NCBI GenBank assembly: GCA_001970955.1
Contig: MPUH01000154.1
Span: forward strand, 1 to 64,000
Direction: 5' to 3'
DNA from: Stentor coeruleus
Lineage: Eukaryota; Ciliophora; Heterotrichea; Heterotrichida; Stentoridae
DNA length: 64,000 bases
A program made the translations under genes and the position numbers. The notes beneath the pieces were generated by a model. It made no database searches. It had not been told where the DNA came from and worked only from the letters and a program-made list of their open reading frames with translations. Shown piece after piece: positions 19,545 through 28,364 of this stretch; within the stretch, counting starts at the first letter, position 1, and every line of letters starts with the position of its first letter.

Positions 19545-20657
19545 CTATTTGATATTTAATTCGATAGAATCAAGCTTTACTTTCGCAACTAAATCATTAT
19601 CTCCCAAAAGAGTTCTTTCAAGAACTCTAGGCACAAAGTAACTTGCTAATAAAGCTACAGCATATTTCAACATCGATGTGAAAACAATGTAAAAAATAGG
19701 GTTCAATAAATATTTAGCAAGTCTATCAAGAATTAAAAAAACTGCACCAATAACTGAACAAAGGCCAATTGATATACTGATTGAATTTATACTAATTCCT
19801 GGAAGTGGAACTTTTATTGAGTAAAAATAACCTGTTGCAAACCCAAGAATAGCAAATGCGGTAGTACATTCATTATATTGCTTATATATAGCATTTTCAT
19901 AAGTTAACTCTCCATTACATTTACTTTTATATATCTTTTGCCATTCTGGATTCATTTCTGCACCTCTAAAATTGTATAGTAAAGTTGCTATAATGAAAAA
20001 AACAACCCAAAATCCATGGAAGTATATTAAAGCTTGACTTTTTTTGAATGTTCTTTTGATTGCTCTATGTACTGAATGATTTAATGTTATGGATACAACT
20101 AGTGCAGAATAAACAAACCCTTGGACAACCTGGAAGTAAAAATGTACACCAAGATAAGTCCTGTCTATTCCAACAATAAATAATGATATTATTATAATCA
20201 GCAACTTATTGAGTTTTTCAGAAGGTGATTTAAGCCAATGATAACCTAAAAAAAACATAACAGCCCCTGAGCTAAAAGCATGTCCTGATGGATACCCGAA
20301 ATCTTTAGCACATTTTATCGGTCTCAATGACTCATAAGCATAAACAGGGCGAGGATGGACAAAGCACATTTTCATAATACTAGCAAAACAGACTCCAACT
20401 AAGCCAAGAATTACAGCAATTCCTCCAATGCTTTTATTTTTGCAAAGATATATAATCAATGCAACTACAACAAAAATCCCTGCTGTAATGATTTCTAAAG
20501 CTATAAAAATCCACTCCACAACTTTGAAGTCAACTTTTTGTAAAAAACCAATAAAATCTGCGCTTGAGTCTTCGAGCTCTTTTTCATAAAATATTTCTAG
20601 AAGACTTCCAACAACAGACATGATTCCAAGGACCAAAATGGCTTCATTTACAGTCAT
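19545..20657 (-). CDS. PAP2-superfamily lipid phosphatase
   Basis: The 370-aa polytopic membrane protein carries the three PAP2 signatures: KMCFVHPRP (K-x6-RP, about 95-103), YPSGHAFSS (PSGH, about 121-125) and DRTYLGVHFYFQ (R-x5-H, about 165-171). Lys/Arg of motif 1, His of motif 2 and Arg/His of motif 3 form the phosphohydrolase site. In motif 3 the usual S-R-x5-H-x3-D ends in Q instead of D and begins D instead of S, which suggests altered specificity or reduced activity. The closest overall type is the glucose-6-phosphatase/sphingosine-phosphatase-like branch with many helices. Likely an ER enzyme on a phosphorylated lipid or sugar. It is convergent with the LMBRD2 gene. Confidence 0.88.
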   Translation of the reverse strand: MTVNEAILVLGIMSVVGSLLEIFYEKELEDSSADFIGFLQKVDFKVVEWIFIALEIITAGIFVVVALIIYLCKNKSIGGIAVILGLVGVCFASIMKMCFVHPRPVYAYESLRPIKCAKDFGYPSGHAFSSGAVMFFLGYHWLKSPSEKLNKLLIIIISLFIVGIDRTYLGVHFYFQVVQGFVYSALVVSITLNHSVHRAIKRTFKKSQALIYFHGFWVVFFIIATLLYNFRGAEMNPEWQKIYKSKCNGELTYENAIYKQYNECTTAFAILGFATGYFYSIKVPLPGISINSISISIGLCSVIGAVFLILDRLAKYLLNPIFYIVFTSMLKYAVALLASYFVPRVLERTLLGDNDLVAKVKLDSIELNIK

Positions 20658-21277
20658 TTTTATATGTAAAACATAAGTTTAAGTAAAATTTTATGTTTAT
20701 GTATTAAAGGAGAATTTAAAAAATAATAGACAACTTTTGGATTTACGTAAAAGTTTATTGGGAAATTAAAGAATTATAAATTATATAAAATGGGTAGAAA
20801 AATTAAGTAAAGTTAGACATGGAAAACTATATAAAGTATATTTTGATGCTTCAAAAGAAATACTGAAAGAGACTGTATCTGTTGAACTCCACAGCTTAGG
20901 AGATACAAATTCTAATGTAATTAGGGCTACTAAGATTTTTTTCTTTAGGTCATACAGTGTTAAAAAATTTTAATCTTTTAGTGTGAATAAATCAGATTGG
21001 GATAAAATTTCAAGTATTAGGAACAAAATAGCTATAAAGTTCACCAAAGGTACGAATTTCTAAAAACATCAACAATTTAAAATCTCTAAATACAAGAAAA
21101 AAACCTAATAACTAAATAAACATACTTCATGCCTTTTAGTATCAAAACAAAGATTTTTTTCCTAATTTCCACATATAAAAGCTTAAGATTCTAGTTTTCC
21201 ATATACAAAAAGGTCATTTACAAAGTTTTTAAAAATCAAATTTGAGTTTTTAAACAAGCCAATGAATATTATTATAT
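20658..21277. other. Intergenic with Alba-like remnant
   Basis: Divergent spacer between the PAP2 gene and the coiled-coil gene. It holds a decayed Alba-like reading frame (20770-21063). The stretch 21064-21277 is a C-rich, G-poor leader of the downstream plus-strand gene. Confidence 0.5.
20770..21063 (+). pseudogene. Possible decayed Alba-domain gene
   Basis: One reading frame spans 97 codons with a single internal TAA (20971-20973) and no ATG at its start. Its translation includes ILKETVSVELHSLG and VIRATKIFF and, after the stop, KIAIKFTKGTNF. These recall the Alba (DNA/RNA-binding) domain pattern of a strand ending VELxALG, a helix, and a last strand KIEITLxK near the C-terminus, in the right order and spacing. 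I read it as a host gene remnant. The match is weak and by eye only; it might instead be a gene with an unrecognised exon structure. Confidence 0.35.
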
Positions 21278-22801
21278 ATGAGTTTTGCCCCTAAAAAAAG
21301 CAACCCAAACAACTCACTTAGCCGGTCGAACTCTTTTAGAGGAAGCCATCCTTCAACACCAAAGCCTTCAGGTAAAGCAATGGTTAAGTCCCAATCTATA
21401 AGAAAAACCCCTGATATCAATGACCCTTTGATTAAAAGAATTGCTTTACTTGAAGATGTGGTTTCTAATTTACAGTTGCAACATGACACGTTTTTACCTT
21501 TGTTGCAGATTGTTGATAGAGTTGGTGATGTGCTAAATTTAGAAGAACAAGCGACTTATTTTATTAACTCAGCATCTGAGTTGGAAGTGCTAATTTCAAG
21601 ACAGGGACAAAATGCTAAAGAGTCTTTTGAGAATACTGAAAATATTATCATGCCATCGTCGGTAGCTGAAGGGACTGGATTTTCATGTAGATCTTTACCT
21701 GAGATGCAAATATCTTTAGCAGATATCGAAGCAAGTATTCATTCAATGATAACTAAACGAAAAGTCAACTTAAAAAAACAAGAAGTTCAATGCAAAGAAG
21801 AGCTTTTGAAAATTATGCAAGAAATTGATGTTGATTTACAAGAAGTAAAAAAAGAAGTTATTGAGCTTCAGTCAGCTTTGGTAAGTAGTGGGTTTAAAGA
21901 ATTTGATGTACTTGATGCAAAGGATCAGGATTTAAGAGGAAGGGTTAAAACTGGAATGCGTCAAATTGAAATAGCATTAGAAGAACATGCGCTTTATGGA
22001 GGCAAAGGTGGAGATAACTGGTTGCTTGAAGAGCTATCACATAGAGTTGATGGTGCAGTAAAAGAACTTAATGATTATCTTGAATACAAATACCGCCAAT
22101 TAGAAATAAAATTTAAACAAGAGTTCATGTCACTAAAGTCACAATTCGAAAAAGTTCGTGAAGAAACAAATCAAATCGAAGTAATAAAAAACGCTGTAGT
22201 CAAACCAAGCATAGAAATCTCCCAACTTTGTGACAAAAACAAAAAAATTCTTGGCATTCTTGAAAACATCTTAAAAATTGAATTCAATATGATAGAAGAC
22301 ATCAGTATAAATCTTAATGAAAACCTAGTCGACTTAAACGATAAAGGTCGTAATTTGATCAAAGATTTAAAAACCTCAAGTGAAGAAGAAAAAACTCGTA
22401 TTTTTGCCAATGCGAAAGTTGACTTTGAGCAAATGCTCAAAGGATCTTGGGCAGAAATAAGTACTTTGCAAGAAACTTTAGACAATTGTAATGTGAGCTG
22501 CCGTGCTGAGCTTTTAAGATTAGAAGAAAATGTTAATCGTATTGATGTACTTAAAGGAAATTTAGAGGCTTCAGGGTCGAAAATACGATGTGAGGATTTC
22601 AAACATAAACAAACAACAATAAAGTCGAAAATTGAAGAAAAGCAAGAGTTTATGAATAAAGAAATTGAAGAATTACAGAAAAGACTTTTAGGGTTGTGGA
22701 AAGGTCTTAATCATGAAGTACAATTAGGGATTGAGTTTGTGCCAAAGAAACCTGAACAGCAGATACTTTTTGATCAAGCTGAAGGGATAATATCTGAGTA
22801 A
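21278..22801 (+). CDS. Coiled-coil protein, unknown function
   Basis: The 507-aa protein has a basic, Ser/Pro-rich N-terminus (about 1-45, SFRGSHPSTPKPSGK) followed by long helical coiled-coil stretches, for example around 150-205, 255-300 and 430-480. I recognise no named domain. The layout, a basic SP-rich head and a coiled-coil rod, resembles cortical or basal-body fibre proteins such as SF-assemblins, but the length and sequence do not establish this. No transmembrane segment or catalytic motif is visible. It is followed closely by the TFIIF-alpha gene on the same strand. Confidence 0.8.
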   Translation: MSFAPKKSNPNNSLSRSNSFRGSHPSTPKPSGKAMVKSQSIRKTPDINDPLIKRIALLEDVVSNLQLQHDTFLPLLQIVDRVGDVLNLEEQATYFINSASELEVLISRQGQNAKESFENTENIIMPSSVAEGTGFSCRSLPEMQISLADIEASIHSMITKRKVNLKKQEVQCKEELLKIMQEIDVDLQEVKKEVIELQSALVSSGFKEFDVLDAKDQDLRGRVKTGMRQIEIALEEHALYGGKGGDNWLLEELSHRVDGAVKELNDYLEYKYRQLEIKFKQEFMSLKSQFEKVREETNQIEVIKNAVVKPSIEISQLCDKNKKILGILENILKIEFNMIEDISINLNENLVDLNDKGRNLIKDLKTSSEEEKTRIFANAKVDFEQMLKGSWAEISTLQETLDNCNVSCRAELLRLEENVNRIDVLKGNLEASGSKIRCEDFKHKQTTIKSKIEEKQEFMNKEIEELQKRLLGLWKGLNHEVQLGIEFVPKKPEQQILFDQAEGIISE

Positions 22802-22885
22802 TAAGGTAATATGAGTGATTTATTTAGATAAATTAAAATTCTCTACAAATTCCCTAAACAACAAATTTTAAACAAGCATTTTACC

Positions 22886-24043
22886 TTGCTACCTTTAAAT
22901 CCTACACTAATAAAAATGAAATCATACAAATATCGTATTTTGAATAAAAACCAAGGTACCGAACTAAATGTTGCACGGATGCTCCAGCCAATCGATTTTT
23001 CCCAAACACGTGTAGAAATTGACGAATACAAGCCACTGGTTGAAGAAAAGAAATTCGACGGGCCTCGAAAAAGCTCAGTTTCAGTGTCAAGTCGTAGATT
23101 CAAAGNCGAACTAAATGTTGCACGGATGCTCCAGCCAATCGATTTTTCCCAAACACGTGTAGAAATTGACGAATACAAGCCACTGGTCGAAGAAAAGAAA
23201 TTCGACGGGCCTCGAAAAAGCTCAGTTTCAGTGTCAAGTCGTAGATTCAAAGAAGAAGAAAAACCAATGGAATACACGCTAAAATGTAATGTAAATGATA
23301 AATCCAAAACCTGGCTAGGTAAAAGTGAAGAAAGTAGCAAATACGCAATCCTATCTTTTGACGGCAATGAAGTTCGAATTGTCCTTACTGACCACTGGTA
23401 TAAATTCTCCCCAGTGTTTCAAACAGTAAACATAGAAACTGAAAAAGAAATAAAACTAGGAAAAGTTCGAAGACAAAAAGAAGAAGCTGAATTAGTCAAA
23501 GAAGTCATTGGTGAAGATAGTGAAGAAGGGGAGCCAAGAAAAAAAGTGAAAATTATAAGAAAAAAAGAAGAAGATGAGTCAGGACGTGAAGGGATGGATT
23601 TTAGTGAAGAGTTTGCTGATGATGAAGAAATTATAAATGATGATCAAGAGGAACCTGAAGAAGCAGCACTTAAGCATAATTTGTCTAATTCGGGTAAAGA
23701 GTTACAAAAAGTTTTATTACAAGAGAATTCAAGTAGTGATAAAGAAAGTGATTCTGATGGAATTGGGATTTCTGATAGTGAAAGTGATAAGGAAGGGATT
23801 AATAAACAAGCAGTGATTAATGAATTAATGAGACTTGGAAGGACAACTTTGAAAGATTTGATATCAGAGTGTAGTAGAAAGTTTAGAAATGAAGGAAGTT
23901 TGAAACAACAGTTAAGTGATATTATTAGAGAAATCAGTGAAATTACTGGGACTGGAGAAAATGCAGAGATTATATTAAAAGAAGAATATAAAAGAGTAAT
24001 GCCTTCATTTGGAGTTAGAATACACTTTCAGACTAAGAAATAA
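22886..24043 (+). CDS. GTF2F1: TFIIF alpha subunit (RAP74), assembly duplication
   Basis: This is the large subunit of general factor TFIIF, which holds RNA polymerase II in the pre-initiation complex. The raw frame has 385 codons, but 49 are a false repeat around N 23106, so the protein is about 326-336 aa. I prefer the start at 22916 (MKSYKYRILNKN), ten codons in. RAP74 features in order: RKSSVSVSSRRFKEEEKP, a beta-barrel strand with HWYKFSPVF (human HNWYNFTPL), a long acidic/basic charged centre, and a C-terminal winged helix (NKQAVINELMRLGRTTLKDL). It is shorter than the human protein, mostly in the charged centre. Confidence 0.85.
   Translation: MLPLNPTLIKMKSYKYRILNKNQGTELNVARMLQPIDFSQTRVEIDEYKPLVEEKKFDGPRKSSVSVSSRRFKXELNVARMLQPIDFSQTRVEIDEYKPLVEEKKFDGPRKSSVSVSSRRFKEEEKPMEYTLKCNVNDKSKTWLGKSEESSKYAILSFDGNEVRIVLTDHWYKFSPVFQTVNIETEKEIKLGKVRRQKEEAELVKEVIGEDSEEGEPRKKVKIIRKKEEDESGREGMDFSEEFADDEEIINDDQEEPEEAALKHNLSNSGKELQKVLLQENSSSDKESDSDGIGISDSESDKEGINKQAVINELMRLGRTTLKDLISECSRKFRNEGSLKQQLSDIIREISEITGTGENAEIILKEEYKRVMPSFGVRIHFQTKK
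22960..23252. repeat. Scaffold-join duplication at N 23106
   Basis: Two 146-bp direct copies (22960-23105 and 23107-23252) flank a single N, with one mismatch seen (CTGGTTGAAG against CTGGTCGAAG). The 147-bp insert keeps the TFIIF-alpha frame open by chance. Confidence 0.9.
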
Positions 24044-24105
24044 ATATTAAATTCTAGTTTGAGAATTGAGTTTTAAAGTATGAAAATTATAGTTAATAAT
24101 TTAAT

Positions 24106-25581
24106 CTAGATCCTATTAGATTCCGCAGTCTTCACTTTCATTAACTCTTTAAATTCTTCAAAATCAATCTCACCATCACCATTCCTATCTGCTAATCCTA
24201 TCATTTCACTTATGGCCATTTCATCAACTCCAGCATTCCCCAGTGCATTGACTAATTCTTTTAATGAAATTTTCCCATCCCCATCTTTATCATATACTTT
24301 AAAAGCTGAAACCAGTCTATCATTAGATAAAACTTTCTGCCAATTAGCTGCAGCAATTAAAAATTCAGTGTAGTCTAAATAACCATTCATATCAGAATCG
24401 CATTGTTCCATTATTTCAAGGATGTCTAAGTCAAGTCCTCTACCAAAATTTGTATACCCTTCTTCAATTTCTTCTTTAGAAAGTTTACCGTCACCGTTTT
24501 TGTCAATTTGTTGGAAAATGTTTCTGAGATCATCGATTTCTTCATTGCTGACAAGCTGGGTTATTATGTAGTTTAAAGTGATTTTTTGGAGGTAATTTTC
24601 AGCCTAAGTAAAAAATACTCTAAAGTTCTTCATATTACTCATAGCAACTTTTGCAATAGGCTGATCAGGTACTCTATTATGCGCTCTGTTCTGTATCCAA
24701 GGGTCCAAATAAACTTCATTAATCGAATACCTGCTTCCTGGGTCTTTCCTAAGCATCTTCTGTATCAGTGCTTTAGCTTCATCAGAAACCGTATTCCAAA
24801 CCTCTCCTTTAAACGCAACAGGCATTTTCTTAATTTTCTCAAAAATCTCCGACTCATTTTTCGAGTAAAAAGGTGGTAGTCCACATAACATGATATACAA
24901 AATTACTCCCAAACTCCACACATCGCATTTCTGATCATAATTTTTATCAATAACTTCCGGAGCCACATAATAAGACGTGCCAATAAACTTACGCATTTTT
25001 TCTTTAGGTCTAAAATGCTGAGAAGTGCCAAAATCTATAATTTTAAGCCTCGCATCCGGTTCCAAACTTTCAAAAAGTATATTTTCTGGCTTTAAATCCC
25101 TATGAACAATATTCACTTCATGACAGTATCTAACAGCTGAAACAATATCAAGCATATATTTGGCTGCTATATTTTCACTAAATCCATTTGAAGCTTTGAT
25201 TCTGTCAAAAAGTTCTCCACCTGAACAGTATTCCATGATGATATTTAATGATGTAATATCTTGGATTACTTCAAAAACCTTGATTATGTTAGGATGGTCT
25301 AGGTTTTTTAGGATATTGACTTCATCCATCATTTTCTCCAAGTCCATATTCTGACTTAAATGAATGCTTTTAATAGCCCTTTTAGAGTTCGTTTCTTTGT
25401 GTATGCCAAGCTTTACAACACCGAAACCCCCATCACCGATTTTTTTAAGGATTTTGTACTTGTCACTTATGTTGCCTTTTACTAAATGCACAAGAGCGTT
25501 TTTTATGATTAACGACTTAGTCTTTGTTCTTTGGACTGGAATGTTTGTTTTCTTTGTCGGCTTTGACAAACAGCAACCCAT
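24106..25581 (-). CDS. Calcium-dependent protein kinase (CDPK), one intron
   Basis: Exons 25581..24619 and 24603..24106 encode 486 aa. The N-terminus MGCCLSKPTKK predicts myristoylation and palmitoylation. The kinase domain (about 37-295) shows GDGGFGVVKLG, RAIKSI, HRDLKPEN, DFGTS and GTSYYVAPEV; Thr after DFG is a known ciliate/apicomplexan variant. After a junction helix come four complete EF-hands, with loops DKNGDGKLSKEE, DSDMNGYLDYTE, DKDGDGKISLKE and DRNGDGEIDFEE. Ca2+ binding to these relieves autoinhibition in CDPKs. The intron lies exactly between kinase and junction/EF-hand region, so unspliced mRNA would give a kinase lacking its Ca2+ switch. Likely membrane-bound Ca2+ signalling, for example in contraction or ciliary control (inference). 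Confidence 0.95.
24604..24618 (-). other. 15-nt intron in CDPK gene
   Basis: On the coding strand it reads GTATTTTTTACTTAG with A at position 10. It contains the in-frame TAG that ends the kinase-only frame; splicing joins KNFR to AENYLQK and the EF-hands. Confidence 0.94.
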
Positions 25582-26377
25582 TTTTTTGTTTATATGAAGG
25601 ATTTTATGTTGAAAAAGTTATGATTATGATGTGGAAAGAGAATTGGATGATACTTATTGTAGGATTTTTGTAAATTTTTTTTGAAGGGTGAAAATTGGGT
25701 TGGAAAAGTTGTCGGAGTTGGGGAATTTCGAGTGGCTGGAGAGGTGTTTTTGATTTAAATTAGAGTGAAATATTATATAAACAGTTAATTATGATTAAAG
25801 TGATTAGAAATCATGAATATAAAATTGTGTATAAATTATAAGTCAATAGAGATTATAAATGATTAATGTGTTTACTATACCAAGAAGTATATTTGAAAAA
25901 TTCTAAAAACTGTAATTTTTGTAGTTGTTAGAATATATAAAACTAAGCCAAGATTCTTGAAATAACCTCCTTTAAATTTAATGATCTAATATAATAAATC
26001 TCTTATTTTCACACTATATATTAACCTTAATAAAAAAATTATCTAATATGACTATACAAAACTAAAACCCTTATTACAAAAAATCTTTCCAAAACAAAAA
26101 CTTCAACTTAACAAAACTTAAACTCGCATTTCCTCCTTCATCATCAATCTAAACAAAATCTTATAAATCCTCAAACCTTTAGGACCTTTCAAACCATCCA
26201 TCAATCCTTCAATCACAACCTATACTTTTCCTATAAAAACTATTCTCTTAACCATACTAAACCTTAAAAACTCTATCTTTAATAACCCAAGCTAAAAAGC
26301 TTATCCATCATATAAATATCTCTTTTCTTTATACACTATTCAAAAATTAATATAAGTTTACCGTTTTGGGCTTATAA
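25582..26377. other. Divergent intergenic region
   Basis: Spacer between CDPK (minus) and the acidic secreted protein (plus). 25600-25760 is G-rich on the plus strand, while 26040-26330 is C-rich and nearly G-free. No gene seen between. Confidence 0.5.
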
Positions 26378-27094
26378 ATGGCAAAAAAGCTTACCCTGGC
26401 TATAATATTTTTATGCTTAAGCTATGGGATTCATACCCCTGAAACCCATACACTCTCTTTACCCAATTCGCACATCCCAGGCTTTCTTGAGCTATCCCAA
26501 GACCAAACATCAACCGAATCCGTAGATTCAACTGAAACATTGACCACTGAAGAATCGACAACTGAAAATGGTTCATCAGAAACAGATGTTCCAGATACCG
26601 CAGAAACCGCAGAAACTACAACTGAAGAAACATCATCAGATCCTGAACCAAGTGAAGAAATTGTCGAACTTACTGAAGATTTCGCAGAAGAAGCTCCAGG
26701 AGAAATTGTTCCAGATGAAGAAATGATGGAAGAAGATCAAACACCTAGTCAAGTCACTGAACCAATTGAAGTTGAATATGAAGATTATATTTGCATTTGC
26801 TTACCTGAATCAGAAAATAAAACCAAATATTTGGATGGTGATGAAAATGGTGATGAAGATGAAATTATTATTGAAGTTATGGAAGAAGATGAGACTATAA
26901 ACAATTCAGGTCCACCTTTTGATATTTCCCCTGAGTGTTCTGAGAATTTCGAAATCAATATAGATTGTGTTGGCCCTGATTGTGTTATAATATCAGATAC
27001 TTCAGACCAAAAGACTATTGAGATTGTCACAACATCAAGTGAAGGATGTTTAGAAGATATCGGTCTTATAGTCACTGATAGCACAGTGGAATAA
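26378..27094 (+). CDS. Acidic Thr/Ser/Glu-rich secreted protein
   Basis: The 238-aa protein begins with a signal peptide (about 1-17, KKLTLAIIFLCLSYG). The mature part is dominated by Glu, Asp, Thr and Ser (for example TTEESTTENGSSETD and PDEEMMEEDQTP) and is strongly acidic, with few basic residues. Several cysteines occur in the second half (YICICLPE, PECSE, IDCVGPDC, EGCLE), so a small disulfide-bonded region may follow the acidic stalk. There is no clear GPI or transmembrane end. It could be an extracellular matrix, cortical granule or Ca2+-binding protein; function is unknown. It is followed 47 bp later by a transporter gene on the same strand. Confidence 0.78.
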   Translation: MAKKLTLAIIFLCLSYGIHTPETHTLSLPNSHIPGFLELSQDQTSTESVDSTETLTTEESTTENGSSETDVPDTAETAETTTEETSSDPEPSEEIVELTEDFAEEAPGEIVPDEEMMEEDQTPSQVTEPIEVEYEDYICICLPESENKTKYLDGDENGDEDEIIIEVMEEDETINNSGPPFDISPECSENFEINIDCVGPDCVIISDTSDQKTIEIVTTSSEGCLEDIGLIVTDSTVE

Positions 27095-27141
27095 ACTAAT
27101 TCTTATTAGCAACATATAGTTTTAAGTATTGTAAAAGGAAA

Positions 27142-28321
27142 ATGGTATCAAGTCGAACAATCATTTTGATGTACATGGCTGGATATTTACTAGCTGGAGC
27201 AGTTAATACAATACTTTTGAAGTCTTTAGACAGTTTTTTTGTTGGAGAAAAGAGGTTTAGGCATCCTTATTTTCAAGTATCTAGTTTATTCTTAGGGGAG
27301 TTTTCTTGTATGTTTATGTCAATAATCCTTTCTTTTATAAACAGGAAAAGAGCAAGATTATCTGAATACCGGGTCCTTAATATGCAAACTTTGCATAAAA
27401 CTAGCTCTTTTAGAGCAAAATTCCAAGTCCTCCTTTTTGGCATTCCTGCGATACTGTTTTTAATAGCTGCATGCTTTATGTTTATTGGTTTAGCATTATC
27501 TGCTGCTTCAGTTTATCAAATGGCCAGAGCTTCGCTTAGTATATTCGTCGCGATTTATAGTGTTGTTTTTCTTAAACAGAAAATTTTTAGACATCAAGTT
27601 ACAGGGATTGTCATGCTTTTTGGAGGGCTGATTATTGTTGGAACTTCACATNATGCTTTTTGGAGGGCTGATTATTGTTGGAACTTCACATATTGTCCAT
27701 CAGTCTGCCTCATCTGATGATCCGATTTGGGGAGGGATTATTTTAATTATAAGCCAGGTTATAGCTGCTGCAGTACTTGTGGTTGAAGAGTATTTATTAA
27801 GAATTATTAATGTTGAACCTTTACATGCAACTGGAGTTGAAGGTATGTGTGGGTTTGTGTATACTTTAATCCTCTTGCCAGTTTTATATATAATTCCTTG
27901 CAATTCAGATACAGTTTGCTCTAATGGCAGAGTTGAAGATTCGATATTGGCTATACAGCAGCTTATGTCTGATGGGTGGTTATTGCTGCTTTGGATCAGT
28001 TTTATGGTTACTATTGCTCTGTTATATTGGACTGGTATCTATACAACAAAATATGCTAGTGCTTTAGCTAGATCTACTTATGAGACATCTCGTTCAATAG
28101 CTGTTTGGATGTTTAGTATTATTATTGGCTGGGAAGCTTTTGAATATTTACAGCTTCTAGGCTTTATGGTTATGACTCTAGGTTTACTTCTTTTCAATGA
28201 AATCATAGTCTTTCCATATTTCGGGTTTAAAGAAGCTGTAGAAAAGCATAAGGAAGAACTTAACAGATGCGAATTCGGGATTTCTCCTGAGTCTAGCAAG
28301 TCCAATTCAGTCACATCATGA
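27142..28321 (+). CDS. SLC35F6-type transporter (DMT superfamily), split by assembly duplication
   Basis: The raw sequence shows two overlapping frames, but they are one gene: a 40-bp false repeat at N 27652 shifts the frame. Without it the protein is about 379 aa with ten predicted transmembrane helices, typical of the drug/metabolite transporter superfamily. Signature-like segments are SAASVYQMARASLSIFVAIYSVVFLKQK and ALARSTYETSRSIAVWMFSI; the phrase YQMxRxxxxIF points to SLC35F6/C2orf18. The family localises to lysosome or mitochondria in animals; the substrate is not established. It is the only gene here ending in TGA, and an in-frame TAA follows seven codons later. Its stop is 43 bp from that of the convergent IleRS gene. 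Confidence 0.87.
27613..27691. repeat. Scaffold-join duplication at N 27652
   Basis: Two 39-bp direct copies (27613-27651 and 27653-27691) flank one N. The 40-bp insert breaks the SLC35F6 frame; deleting it restores one continuous frame. Confidence 0.92.
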
Positions 28322-28364
28322 ATTTATGCTTTAAAAAATGAATAACCTATATTAACCTAACTAA

